From: Streptomyces sp. M41(2017) | GTDB taxonomy: Bacteria; Actinomycetota; Actinomycetes; Streptomycetales; Streptomycetaceae | Direction of reading: 5' to 3' | Assembly (NCBI RefSeq): GCF_002078175.1 | Contig: NZ_MWFK01000001.1 | Location: 5,022,001 to 5,086,000, forward strand | Length of the DNA stretch: 64,000 nucleotides | Shown: positions 24,099 to 32,953 of the stretch, in pieces | Layout of the letters: each line of letters opens with the position of its first letter | Numbering within the stretch: position 1 is the stretch's first letter | Translations under genes and position numbers: made by a program | The notes under the pieces: generated by a model | Seen by the model: the letters and a program-made list of their open reading frames with translations, nothing else | Database searches by the model: none | Told to the model about the DNA's origin: nothing

Positions 24099-25427
24099 TT
24101 GACCTCCGATTTGCTCGCACCACTCGACCTGGCCTTCTGGAACATCGAGTCCGCCCGGCATCCGATGCACCTGGGCGCCCTCGGCGTCTTCGCCGCGCAC
24201 TCGCCGACGGCCGGCGCCCACGCGGCGGACCTGCTGGCCGCCCGCGCCGCCGCCGTGCCCGGGCTGCGCATGCGCATCCGCGACGTGTGGCAGCCGCTCG
24301 CCCCCCTCGCCTTCGGCAGCGCGACCCGCGAGCCCGCGTCCGACTTCGAACCCCTCGACCACGTCCTGCTGCACGCGCCGACCGCCGACTTCCAGGCCGA
24401 GGCCGGCCGGCTGATGGAGAGCCCGCTGGAACGCGGCCGCCCGCCCTGGGAGGCGCACGTGCTGCCCGGCGAGGACGGGGTGTCCTTCGCGGTGCTCTTC
24501 AAGTTCCACCACGCGCTCGCCGACGGGCTCAGGGCCCTCATGCTCGCCGCGGCCATCATGGACCCGATGGACCTGCCGGAGCCCCGCCCCCATCCCGCCG
24601 AGCCGCCCCGCGGACTCCTCCCGGACGTCCGCAAGCTCCCCGACTTCCTGCGCGGCACCCTCTCCGACGTGGGCCGCGCCCTCGACATCGGTGCCTCCGT
24701 CGCCCGCGCCACCCTCGCCGTGCAGTCCTCGCCCGCCCTCACCTCCGCGCCCACCGGCACCCGGCGCACGGCCGGTGTCGTGATCGACCTCGACGACGTC
24801 CACCGGGTCCGCAAGACCGTCGGCGGCACCGTGAACGACGTCCTCATCGCCGTCGTCGCCGGCGCCCTGCGCCGGTGGCTCGACGAACGCGGCGACGGGA
24901 GCGAGGGCGTCGCCCCGCGCGCCCTCATCCCCGTCTCCCGGCGCCGCCCGCGCACCGCCCAGCCGCAGGGCAACCGGCTCTCCGGCTACCTGATACGGCT
25001 TCCTGTCGACGATCCCGACCCGCTCGGCCGGCTGCGCGCCGTGCGGACCGAGATGGACCGGAACAAGGACGCCGGGCCCAACCGGGGCGCCGGCGCCGTC
25101 GCGCTGCTCGCCGACCACGTACCGCCCCTCGGGCACCGGCTCGGCGGCCCGGTCGTCGGGCAGGCCGCCCGGCTGCTCTTCGACATCCTCGTCACCAGCG
25201 TCCCGCTGCCCAGCCTCGGCCTGAAGCTGGGCGGCTGCCCGCTCACCGAGGTCTACCCCTTCGCTCCGCTGGCCCGCGGCCAGGCCCTCGCCGTGGCCGT
25301 CTCGACCTACCGGGGGAGCGTCCACTACGGCCTGGTCGCCGACGCGGAGGCCGTCCCGGACCTCGATCTGCTGGCCCGCTCGCTCACCGAGGAGGTGCGC
25401 GCGCTGATCGCCGCCTGCACGCCATGA
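24099..25427 (+). CDS. Wax ester synthase/diacylglycerol acyltransferase (WS/DGAT)
   Basis: 442 residues from a TTG at 24099 (LTSDLLAPLDLAFWNIE), which gives the usual family N-terminus; the ribosome site is weak and the frame is open further upstream, so the start is tentative. The active-site motif HHALADG (HHxxxDG) is at about residue 137, and GTVNDVLIAVVAGAL and the NRLSGYLIRLP segment are family marks in the C-terminal half. The enzyme esterifies diacylglycerol or fatty alcohols with acyl-CoA to make storage lipid. S. coelicolor has a characterised enzyme of this family and similar size. It is transcribed alone after a terminator. Confidence 0.92.
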   Translation: MTSDLLAPLDLAFWNIESARHPMHLGALGVFAAHSPTAGAHAADLLAARAAAVPGLRMRIRDVWQPLAPLAFGSATREPASDFEPLDHVLLHAPTADFQAEAGRLMESPLERGRPPWEAHVLPGEDGVSFAVLFKFHHALADGLRALMLAAAIMDPMDLPEPRPHPAEPPRGLLPDVRKLPDFLRGTLSDVGRALDIGASVARATLAVQSSPALTSAPTGTRRTAGVVIDLDDVHRVRKTVGGTVNDVLIAVVAGALRRWLDERGDGSEGVAPRALIPVSRRRPRTAQPQGNRLSGYLIRLPVDDPDPLGRLRAVRTEMDRNKDAGPNRGAGAVALLADHVPPLGHRLGGPVVGQAARLLFDILVTSVPLPSLGLKLGGCPLTEVYPFAPLARGQALAVAVSTYRGSVHYGLVADAEAVPDLDLLARSLTEEVRALIAACTP

Positions 25428-25438
25428 TCACCACGGGT

Positions 25439-25467
25439 TTGGTGCGCGCACGATTGCTCCGTAAAAT
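25439..25467 (+). promoter_or_regulatory. Vegetative-type promoter for the SDR gene
   Basis: TTGGTG (25439-25444) and TAAAAT (25462-25467) are separated by 17 bases. The pair resembles HrdB-type promoters and lies 62 bases before the SDR start, just after the WS/DGAT stop. Confidence 0.65.
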
Positions 25468-25528
25468 TCCGCCTTCGACAGCGAGCGCGGTTCGAACGCG
25501 GCGCACAACCCGAGGAACGGCAGCAGCG

Positions 25529-27043
25529 ATGACGGTGACAGACGACGGCCGGGCGACCCCCGCCGTGGACACGACAGAGGTGGCCGACGTCGCGTTCGGT
25601 CCCGGTATCGACCCCGAGCGGCTGGCCGTCTGCCTCAGTGTGCTCGACGAACTCGACAAGATCGACGTCGACCACCCCGACGCCATCGCCGTGCGCCGCG
25701 CCACCGCGGGCGTCTACCGCACCGTGAAGCAGCGCCGCCGCCAGGAGCGCCGTGCCGCCAAGACGGCCCACGACAAGCAGGTCACCGAGTCCACGGCGAC
25801 CGGCTCGGCCCAGCGCATCGACGACGAGACCGAGGGCATCCTCCCGTCGTCGGCGACGGAGGAGGGCCGGATCGCCGGGATACTCCAGCGCCCGCGCTCC
25901 TGCTACACCTGCAAGACCCGCTACGTCGAGGTCGACTACTTCTACCACCAGCTCTGCCAGGACTGCGCCGCCCTCAACCGCTCCCGCCGCGACGCCCGCG
26001 CCGACCTCACCGGCAAGCGCGCCCTGCTCACCGGTGGCCGCGCCAAGATCGGCATGTACATCGCGCTGCGCCTGCTGCGGGACGGTGCCCACACCACCAT
26101 CACCACCCGCTTCCCGAGCGACGCGGTCCGCCGCTTCAAGGCCATGGACGACTCGGCGGACTGGATCCACCGCCTGGAGGTCGTCGGCATCGACCTGCGC
26201 GACCCCGCGCAGGCCGTGTCCCTCGCCGAGCGGATCGCCGCGCAGGGCCCGCTCGACATCCTGATCAACAACGCGACCCAGACCGTACGGCGGCTGCCCT
26301 CCGCCTACGCCGCGCTCGTCGAGGGCGAGAGCGCCCCGCTGCCGGCCGGTGAGCTGCCCGCCCGCCATGTCATCGGCGCCTTCAACTCCGGCGCCGTCGA
26401 CGGACTGACCGCGCTGCCCGCCGGGGTGTCCGGACTCGACGCGCAGAAGGTGGCCGACCTCGCCCTGGTCGCCGGCAACGCCAGCGTGGTCCGGCACCGC
26501 GACGGCACCGCCATCGACGCGGGCGGTCTGCTGCCGGACGTCGTCGACAGCAACACCTGGGTGCAGACCATCGAGCAGATCTCCCCGGTAGAGCTGCTGG
26601 AGACCCAGCTGTGCAACTACACGGCGCCGTTCATCCTGATCAGCGCCCTGCGCCCGCAGATGGCCGAGGCCGCCCGCAAGGCGTCCGCCGGGCGCTCCTA
26701 CATCGTCAACGTCTCGGCGATGGAAGGCGTGTTCGGCCGCGGCTACAAGGGCGCGGGCCACCCGAACACGAACGCCGCCAAGGCCGCCATGAACATGGTG
26801 ACGCGCACCAGCGCCCAGGAGATGTTCCAGACCGACGGCATCCTGATGACCTCGGTCGACACCGGCTGGATCACCGACGAGCGCCCGCACTACGACAAGC
26901 TCCGTCTCGCCGACGAGGGCTTCCACGCCCCGCTCGACCTGGTCGACGGCGCGGCCCGCGTCTACGACCCGATCGTCCGCGGTGAGCTGGGCGAGGACCT
27001 GTACGGCGTCTTCCTCAAGGACTACGCGCCCGGCAAGTGGTGA
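25529..27043 (+). CDS. Atypical SDR oxidoreductase with N-terminal Cys4 motif
   Basis: A 504-residue protein, twice the usual SDR length. Residues 1-120 are charged and helical (VKQRRRQERRAAKTAHDK). Cys125, Cys128, Cys143 and Cys146 form a CxxC-x14-CxxC zinc-ribbon-like motif (CYTCK, LCQDC). An SDR Rossmann fold then starts near residue 161 with LLTGGRAKIG, with NNAT in place of NNAG. At the usual YxxxK site the sequence is TNAAK, so the catalytic Tyr appears to be missing while Lys is kept. An extra segment of about 100 residues sits inside the fold (about 255-350). A -35/-10 promoter precedes it. I do not recognise a described enzyme with this build. Confidence 0.85.
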   Translation: MTVTDDGRATPAVDTTEVADVAFGPGIDPERLAVCLSVLDELDKIDVDHPDAIAVRRATAGVYRTVKQRRRQERRAAKTAHDKQVTESTATGSAQRIDDETEGILPSSATEEGRIAGILQRPRSCYTCKTRYVEVDYFYHQLCQDCAALNRSRRDARADLTGKRALLTGGRAKIGMYIALRLLRDGAHTTITTRFPSDAVRRFKAMDDSADWIHRLEVVGIDLRDPAQAVSLAERIAAQGPLDILINNATQTVRRLPSAYAALVEGESAPLPAGELPARHVIGAFNSGAVDGLTALPAGVSGLDAQKVADLALVAGNASVVRHRDGTAIDAGGLLPDVVDSNTWVQTIEQISPVELLETQLCNYTAPFILISALRPQMAEAARKASAGRSYIVNVSAMEGVFGRGYKGAGHPNTNAAKAAMNMVTRTSAQEMFQTDGILMTSVDTGWITDERPHYDKLRLADEGFHAPLDLVDGAARVYDPIVRGELGEDLYGVFLKDYAPGKW

Positions 27044-27084
27044 AACGGGCGGCGCGTCGGACGATGTGCTCCCGGTGAGGTGTC

Positions 27085-27123
27085 CCGGTGGCGTCCGTCG
27101 GCAGGTCCGGCGGACGCCACCGG
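27085..27123. terminator. Hairpin after the SDR gene
   Basis: CCGGTGGCGTCCG (27085-27097) pairs perfectly with CGGACGCCACCGG (27111-27123) around a 13-base loop, between the converging SDR and HD-domain genes. Confidence 0.7.
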
Positions 27124-27319
27124 TATGCCGGGCGGCTCCTTCGACGCGCGGAAGCGGCCGGCATGTCCTTGCGTCGACGCACGGCGGCGCCGTCCTCCGA
27201 CGGGTTCGCGCGGACCGCTCCCGCACCGGGCCACCGGTCCGGACGGTCCGCGCCGCGTGCGGGTCGGGCCCAGGCGGTGGTGCGTCCCGGCCGGGCTCCG
27301 CGCGGCGTCCGGGCGCGCG

Positions 27320-27880
27320 TCAGTCGACCGAGTCGAGGCGGGCCGCGCGGGACGCCACCAGTTCCAGCACCGTGCGCCAGTCCTCCATGACGCCCGCGTC
27401 CAGGCCGACGACCTTTCCCGCGTCGTCCGCCTGCCGCAGGGTCACCGCGTCCTCGGCCAGCGGGTCCCGCTCGAACGCGGCCACCTCCCGCGGGCTCATG
27501 GCGCCGCCCTGGGCTGTCAGCGTCAGCGCGCTCTGCGGGGACAGCCCGCGGCCCGGCGACGTGGTCGCCAGATAGCGTTTCGCCGCCACGTGCAGCCGGA
27601 CGAGGCGGGCGACCCGGTCGCCGAGCAGCGGCCGTACCGCCTCGGCGGCGTGGTCGGCGTGCCCGGCGTCGTCGCCCGGCCTGAGCAGATGCCCGATGTC
27701 GTGCACGAGTCCGGCGACCTGGAGCTCCTTGTCGCTGGGGCGTTCCCGGCGCAGCAGCGCGGCGGTCTGCAGGCCGTGATCGTGCAGATCGACCGGGTCG
27801 CCGCTCCGGTCCGGGGTGTCCCACGCGCCCCGGCAGGCGTGCAGCAGATCCATCAGATCGTCGACGCCGCGCAGTTCCAT
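27320..27880 (-). CDS. HD-domain protein of the PhnZ/MIOX-like oxygenase type
   Basis: 186 residues with an HD fold. Predicted metal ligands are His35 (LHDHGLQ), His60-Asp61 (LVHDIGH), His77 and His97 (LHVAAKRYL), with Lys101 just after. This order and spacing recall PhnZ and myo-inositol oxygenase, which use a mixed-valent di-iron centre, more than HD phosphohydrolases. PhnZ acts in phosphonate breakdown, but no partner such as PhnY is nearby. The ATG has GGGAGGA 7 bases upstream. It is transcribed alone, converging on the SDR gene. Confidence 0.78.
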   Translation of the reverse strand: MELRGVDDLMDLLHACRGAWDTPDRSGDPVDLHDHGLQTAALLRRERPSDKELQVAGLVHDIGHLLRPGDDAGHADHAAEAVRPLLGDRVARLVRLHVAAKRYLATTSPGRGLSPQSALTLTAQGGAMSPREVAAFERDPLAEDAVTLRQADDAGKVVGLDAGVMEDWRTVLELVASRAARLDSVD

Positions 27881-28410
27881 GCGACGGTCCTCCCGCGAGA
27901 AAGCCTGTGCCGGGCGTCAGCTCACCATGCCCTCCTTGCGAACCGGCCAACGGGATCTGAACTGCGCACCGCCTCCGGAGAGGCCCGGTCGGAGCGACAC
28001 CCGTCGGTCGCCGATGACTTCAGGCTGACCCCTGACACGTCCTGATGCCCTCCCTTGTGGTCGGTATTGAGCCGAATGGGTGGCGGCGAAGAGGGCATCG
28101 TGTTTCAAATCGCCGCAGATCGGGGCCTGATGGGACCAGGGCGACCCGCGACGGTAACGCGAAGTTTTCGGCCCCATCGAGCAGCCACCTGCTCATTTGG
28201 TTACCCTGTAGCCGACGGGCAGCCTTACTGGGGTCCACCCACACCCACGGTCCGTCCCGGGACAAGCCGGTCACCACGGCCTGCTCTCACCCGAGTTACC
28301 GGCGCCACCGCGTCCCTAACTGCCTTCGACTCATACCCGAGCGGACGTCAGGAGACCGGGCAGACCGGACCGCACGTCCCGAGGGTGACCCGACACATAA
28401 GGAGTGCGCG
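27881..28410. other. 530-base intergenic stretch, part with RNA-like inverted repeats
   Basis: It holds the promoters of the HD gene and the 57-residue peptide gene. Bases 28044-28175 are less GC-rich than the surroundings and contain nested inverted repeats: GATGCCCTC (28044-28052) with GAGGGCATC (28091-28099), GGGGCC (28122-28127) with GGCCCC (28170-28175), and CGCG/CGCG (28147-28161). A structured leader or small RNA is possible. No convincing open frame was found. Confidence 0.5.
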
Positions 28411-28584
28411 GTGACACCAGAGAAGACGAATCGCGATCAGCGCCCCAAGGAACGCACGGAGCGCGCCGGCGGTGCCGACACCAAGCTCGGCAGCCTGGAC
28501 GTGTGGGCCAGGTCCGCCCCGATCCGCCTCGCGGGCTACGAGGACGACCTCGCCGAGCCCCACATCCTCCCCAGCGTCGACTGA
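28411..28584 (+). CDS. 57-residue hypothetical small protein
   Basis: Starts at GTG 28411 with AAGGAG 6 bases upstream, a near-ideal ribosome site. The N-terminal half is charged and Lys/Arg/Glu-rich (EKTNRDQRPKERTERAGG), and the C-terminal half (SLDVWARSAPIRLAGYEDD, then a tail ending LPSVD) is more ordered. The two-part layout is like a leader and core of a modified peptide, but there is no Cys and no modifying enzyme gene beside it. It may equally be a small conserved cytoplasmic protein. Not recognised. A 530-base region precedes it and an amidase gene converges on it. Confidence 0.65.
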   Translation: MTPEKTNRDQRPKERTERAGGADTKLGSLDVWARSAPIRLAGYEDDLAEPHILPSVD

Positions 28585-28762
28585 CCGACGCCGGGATCGG
28601 TCCATCGCGATCGCCGGCTGCATGGGCGTGCACGGTTCACGCCCATGCCCGTCGGAACAGCCGCGGCCGGCCACCGGCCGCGGCTCCCGTGTGCTCCGGC
28701 GCGGCCGACTCCCCCGGGAGACGCGGCGACGCCGGGTTCCCCCTCGCCGGACGCCTCCCGCG

Positions 28763-30103
28763 CTAATCCAGCGGCGCCGTGCGTCGCCACGGGTTCAGCA
28801 CCTCCAGCTGTCCCGCCACGTCCAGCAGCGCCGCCTCGGAGCCGGGACGGCCGACGAGCTGCACGGCGCAGGGGGCGCCGTTCGGCAGGGTGCCGAACGG
28901 GACCGCCATCGCGGGCCAGCCGGTGAGGTTCCACGGCGGAGTCATCGGTGAATAGGCCGTGTTGGCGAGGATGTTGCGCAGCCAGCCCCGCTCGTGCCAG
29001 GCCACGGAGGCGGGGCTGCGGCGGGCCAGTGCCGGGGTGAGGAGTACGTCGTGCTCCGCGAAGAACGGCGCCAGCCGTGCGCGCAGCTGCTCGCGCCGGA
29101 CTCCCGTGCGGACCCCGGTCACGAAGCGGCGTCCCACGGCCGCGTGCACCCGGGTGCGCCGGGCCAGCCGCCGCGGGTCGAGGTCCTCGGCGTCCACCGC
29201 CGTGCCCGCCGTCCAGTGCGCGAGCGAGGTCGTGCTCAGCCAGACCGGGTACGGCGGGTTCGCGGGCCGTACCCGGTGCCCCGCCTCGGACAGCAGTGCG
29301 GCCGCCTGGCGGGCGGCGGTCGTATACGGTCGCGTGATCCGCACGCCGGCCAGCGGGCTGCGCACCGAGACGGCGATGCCGCGGGTGACGGGCTCCGCGG
29401 GCGGCGGCTGCTCGGTGTCGGCCAGAACGGAGAACATCAGCCGGGCGTCCTCGACCGTCGTGGCCAGCGGTCCGTTCTCCGACATGCCGAACCAGTCGCC
29501 GTGGCCGATCCCGGCCGGGACCACGCCGTGGCCGGGTTTGAGGGCGACGAGGCCGCAGTTCGCCGCCGGGATCCGCAGGGAGCCCATCCCGTCGTTGCCG
29601 AGCGCGACGGGCACCATCCCGGCGGCCACCGCCGCGGCGCTCCCGCCGGACGAACCGCCCGCCGTCCGGGACAGGTCCCACGGGTTCCGCGCGGTGCCGT
29701 GCACCCCCTCCGTGGTGCCGAACACGCACAGCTCGGGCACGTTCGTCAGTCCCACCACCACGGCGCCGGCCGCGCGCAGCCGGGCCACCGTGACGTGGTC
29801 CTCGCCCGCGGGGGTGTCCGGGGTCGCGGCGGAACCGTTGCGGTTCGCCTCGCCGCGCACCGCGAGGTTGTCCTTCACCGCCACCGGCACGCCCGCGAGG
29901 GGGAGTTGCCCGAGATCCCGGGAGAGCAGTTCGTCCGCCTCCGCGAGCGCCGCCTCGGCGCGGACGGTGCGGAAGGCGCCGACCCTGCCGTCGAACCGCT
30001 CGATCCGCGCGAGGTGTTCGGCCACCACCTCGCGGGGTGCGACCCGCTGTTCGCGGACGGCGGTGGCGATCTCGGTGGCGGTGCGGCCGACCCAGGTGGT
30101 CAC
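28763..30103 (-). CDS. Amidase signature family enzyme
   Basis: 446 residues from GTG 30103, chosen for GAGGAG 5 bases upstream; an ATG at 30121 lacks a site. The Ser-cisSer-Lys triad is visible: Lys in VAVKDN, cis-Ser in TAGGSSGGS, and the nucleophile in GNDGMGSLRIPA (usually GGGS; Met replaces one Gly). ALKPGHG follows. The family hydrolyses a range of amides; no GatB or GatC lies near, so this is not the tRNA amidotransferase. No signal peptide. It reads away from the LacI gene and may share its upstream region. Confidence 0.9.
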   Translation of the reverse strand: MTTWVGRTATEIATAVREQRVAPREVVAEHLARIERFDGRVGAFRTVRAEAALAEADELLSRDLGQLPLAGVPVAVKDNLAVRGEANRNGSAATPDTPAGEDHVTVARLRAAGAVVVGLTNVPELCVFGTTEGVHGTARNPWDLSRTAGGSSGGSAAAVAAGMVPVALGNDGMGSLRIPAANCGLVALKPGHGVVPAGIGHGDWFGMSENGPLATTVEDARLMFSVLADTEQPPPAEPVTRGIAVSVRSPLAGVRITRPYTTAARQAAALLSEAGHRVRPANPPYPVWLSTTSLAHWTAGTAVDAEDLDPRRLARRTRVHAAVGRRFVTGVRTGVRREQLRARLAPFFAEHDVLLTPALARRSPASVAWHERGWLRNILANTAYSPMTPPWNLTGWPAMAVPFGTLPNGAPCAVQLVGRPGSEAALLDVAGQLEVLNPWRRTAPLD

Positions 30104-30390
30104 GGGTGCTCCTCGCTCCATGGCGTACTGGTGAGTAGTACGTGTACGGGTGCACTCTGCCCGGCGGGGGCCGCCGCGTCGAGAGCTGTCCGCCTCGGAC
30201 GTCCGGTGCGGTCCCGTCGGACTTCCGCGCGGACCGCGGCCGACGCTCCCGCGGCCCGCCGGGTCATCCGATCACTTGCGCAACGCCGTTCAGGAAAGGC
30301 TCCATTGACAGTTCCCTGCGGCCCCTCGATCATCAGACCTCCGACGAATGAGGGCCGCCTCGGCCGATCTCCGTGAACGACGGCGGCCCG

Positions 30391-31440
30391 TCACGCCTCC
30401 GCCGTGCAGGGGCCCGTGCTCTCCCGCTCGATCAGCCGCGGGACCGGGACCCGAACCGTGCGCGCCGGACCGCCGTCCAGCAGCGCCGTCAGCTCCTGGG
30501 CCGCCGTCCGGCCGAACTCGACCGTGTCCCGGGACAGCGCGGACAGCCACGGCTTGACCATGCGGCAGAGCGGCGAGTCCTCCCAGGCGACCACCGACAC
30601 CGCGCCCGGCACGGAGAAGCCCAGCTCGCTCGCGGCGGCGACACCGGCCAGGGCCATCACGTCGTTGTCGTAGATCAGCGCGCTCGGCGGTTCGGCGCCC
30701 TCCAGCAGACGCCGGGTGACCGCCGCGCCCTGCGCGTCCGAGTAGTCGGTGGTCAGCGAGCGGACCTCGGGCAGACCGCGCCGCCCGGCCTCGGCCCGCA
30801 GGGTGCGGATGCGCCGCTCGGTGTGCGCGAGTCCCGGCAGGCCCGCGATGTGCACGATCCTGCGGTGCCCCAGGGCGTACAGGGCGTCGACCACGGCCGC
30901 CATCGCGCCCGCGTCGTCCGCCCACACGGTGGACATCCCCGGGTGCGGGGCGTCCGGAGCCCCGCCGATGACCACGGCGGGCAGGCCGAGTTCGTCGAGG
31001 AGTCCCGGACGCGGATCGTCGACGCGCGGGTCCACCACCAGCACGCCGTCCACCCGGTGCTCGGCCCACCAGCGCCGGTAGACCGCGCACTCGGCGTCCA
31101 CGTCCTCGACGACCTGGAAGAGCAGGCCGAGATGACGCTCCGCCAGCACCTCCTGGATGCCCGAGATCAGCTGGAGGAAGAACGAGTCCACGCCCAGTGC
31201 GTCGGCGGGCCGCGCCACCACCAGGCCGACGGTGGCCGCGCCCTCGCCGGACAGCTGGCGCGCGGCGGTGCTCGGCCGCCAGCCGAGCTGCTCGGCGACC
31301 CGGCGCACCCGGTCGCGGGTGACCTCGGAGACGCCGGGCCGGTCGTTCAGCGCGAAGGAGACCGCGCTCTCGGAGACCCCGGCGCGCCGCGCGATGTCCT
31401 TCATCGTCGGCCGGCGTGCCGGAGACCGTTTGGCTGGCAC
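30391..31440 (-). CDS. LacI family transcriptional regulator of the glycan-use cluster
   Basis: 349 residues from GTG 31440 (GGGGAG just upstream; an ATG at 31452 is the alternative). The helix-turn-helix is TMKDIARRAGVSESAVSFALNDRPGVSE, followed by the hinge helix STAARQLSG. Residues 60-345 form a periplasmic-binding-protein-like sugar domain (TVGLVVARPAD, DGVLVVDPRV, ALIYDNDVMALAG). It is divergent from the sugar-binding lipoprotein gene, with three palindromes with LacI-operator character between them. It is the likely local repressor of the importer/GH5/GH85/GH38 genes, relieved by an imported manno-oligosaccharide. Confidence 0.93.
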   Translation of the reverse strand: MPAKRSPARRPTMKDIARRAGVSESAVSFALNDRPGVSEVTRDRVRRVAEQLGWRPSTAARQLSGEGAATVGLVVARPADALGVDSFFLQLISGIQEVLAERHLGLLFQVVEDVDAECAVYRRWWAEHRVDGVLVVDPRVDDPRPGLLDELGLPAVVIGGAPDAPHPGMSTVWADDAGAMAAVVDALYALGHRRIVHIAGLPGLAHTERRIRTLRAEAGRRGLPEVRSLTTDYSDAQGAAVTRRLLEGAEPPSALIYDNDVMALAGVAAASELGFSVPGAVSVVAWEDSPLCRMVKPWLSALSRDTVEFGRTAAQELTALLDGGPARTVRVPVPRLIERESTGPCTAEA

Positions 31441-31468
31441 GGGACTCCCCATTTCTTGAGGTCATGCA

Positions 31469-31573
31469 CTAAAGCGCTTGAGTACATCCAGCCTAAAGCG
31501 CATTAGCGATCTCGCGCAAGAGAGCCATGAGATCGCTCTGACCTGCACTAATGTCATCCGGATTCATTTAGTG
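31469..31573. promoter_or_regulatory. Three operator-like palindromes between LacI and importer genes
   Basis: CTAAAGCGCTTGAG (31469-31482) and CTAAAGCGCATTAG (31493-31506) each match in 6 of 7 arm bases around a central GC-CG step and lie 24 bases apart. A third, wider site at 31546-31573 has CACTAA and TTAGTG ends around a central ATCCGGAT, with 10 of 14 pairs matching. The first two have the shape of LacI-family sites. Confidence 0.75.
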
Positions 31574-31660
31574 GATGCCAATCCATTGACTTCGCCGACG
31601 GCCGCCGGGCATGGTCGCTGGCGCCACCACCCGCAGACGCCGCAAGGGAGCCGTGTCACC

Positions 31661-32947
31661 GTGCCCATACCCCGCAGAGCACTTGTCGCCGCCGCCGTCG
31701 CCCTCGTCCTGCCGCTGAGCGCCTGCGGTTCCGGCGACAGCGGCGGCTCGACGGACGCCTCCGGCAGGATCGAGGGCGACATCACCTTCCAGACCTGGAA
31801 TCTGAGGGCCAACTTCAAGCCCTACTTCGAGGGCGTCGTCGCCGACTTCGAGAAGAAGTACCCCGGCACCCACGTGAAGTGGATCGACCAGCCGGCCGAG
31901 GGCTACGCCGACAAGATCAGCGCCGACGCGGCGGGCGGCACGCTGCCCGACGTCGTGAACGTCTCTCCCGACCTCGTCGCCCCGCTCGCCAAGGCCGGAC
32001 TCGCCCTCGACCTCGACAAGTCGGCCGCCCGGTACAAGAAGGAGTACCTCGCGGGTGCCTGGGCCGGCCACCAGGTCCCGGGCATGACGGGCACCTACGC
32101 CTTCCCCTGGTACCTCAACACCGGGCCGCTGTTCTACAACAAGTCGCTGTTCGAGAAGGCGGGCCTCGACGCGGCCCAGCCGCCGGCCACGTACGACGAA
32201 CTCTTCACCGACGCCCTCCGGCTGGCCGACAAGAGCGACGGCAAGGTCGCCACCCTCGCCAACGTGCCCACCATCGAGGACTTCGGGCGCTACGGAGTCG
32301 AGCTGATGAACAAGGAGGGCACCGCGTTCTCCTTCAACGACGCCAAGGGCGTACAACTCCTCACCAAGTACAAGGAGTTGTACGACGCCAAGGCACTGGA
32401 CCCGCAGGCGCTCACCGCCACCCCCGAGTCGTCCGGCAAGAAGTTCCTGACCGGCGCCGTCGCGATGAACCCCGGCAGCGCCCTCGACCTCGGCAACTTC
32501 AAGAAGCAGGCCCCGAACCTGTACAAGAACATCGGCATCACGGACCAGATCACCAGCACCGGCAAGGTGAACATGTACGTGATGGGCGTGATGGTCAACG
32601 CGCGCACCAAGCACACCCCGGCCGCGGTCGCCTTCGCGCACTTCGTCACCGACGCCCAGAACCAGATGTCCTTCGCCAAGAAGGTCGCGATCTTCCCGAG
32701 CACCGCGGGCTCCCTGGACGACCCGTACTTCACCAAGGAGGACGGCACCGACGAGACGCGTGTACGGGTCGCCGCCGCCAAGTCCCTGAAGAACGCGGTC
32801 AACTACACGCCGGTCCTGTTCAGCGAGCAGATGAAGACCGCGCTGCGCAACGAGGTCGCCAAGGCGCTGCAGGGCAAGCAGAGTCCCAGGGCGGCACTCG
32901 ACAACGCTGTCAAGGCCTGTGACACGTTGCTGCGGCAGCAGGGCTGA
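31661..32947 (+). CDS. ABC sugar transporter binding lipoprotein (family 1 SBP)
   Basis: 428 residues from GTG 31661 (AGGGAG 10 bases upstream). The lipoprotein signal PIPRRALVAAAVALVLPLSAC ends at a lipobox LSAC, so it is anchored outside the membrane. The mature protein has the MalE-like pattern: ITFQTWNLRANFKPYFEGVVADFEKKYPG, then DVVNVSPDLVAPLAKAG, FPWYLNTGPLFYNKSLFEKAG and a C-terminal FVTDAQNQMSFAKK. Downstream GH85, GH38 and GH5 genes suggest that it binds manno-oligosaccharides freed from N-glycans. No ATPase gene is in the cluster; a shared MsiK-type ATPase elsewhere is expected. Confidence 0.93.
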   Translation: MPIPRRALVAAAVALVLPLSACGSGDSGGSTDASGRIEGDITFQTWNLRANFKPYFEGVVADFEKKYPGTHVKWIDQPAEGYADKISADAAGGTLPDVVNVSPDLVAPLAKAGLALDLDKSAARYKKEYLAGAWAGHQVPGMTGTYAFPWYLNTGPLFYNKSLFEKAGLDAAQPPATYDELFTDALRLADKSDGKVATLANVPTIEDFGRYGVELMNKEGTAFSFNDAKGVQLLTKYKELYDAKALDPQALTATPESSGKKFLTGAVAMNPGSALDLGNFKKQAPNLYKNIGITDQITSTGKVNMYVMGVMVNARTKHTPAAVAFAHFVTDAQNQMSFAKKVAIFPSTAGSLDDPYFTKEDGTDETRVRVAAAKSLKNAVNYTPVLFSEQMKTALRNEVAKALQGKQSPRAALDNAVKACDTLLRQQG

Positions 32948-32953
32948 GCGATC

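Noticed and set aside
28536..30155. Long frame antisense to or out of phase with the amidase gene
   Set aside because: Arg/Gly/Ala-dominated composition and no motif; the amidase frame has the full catalytic triad.
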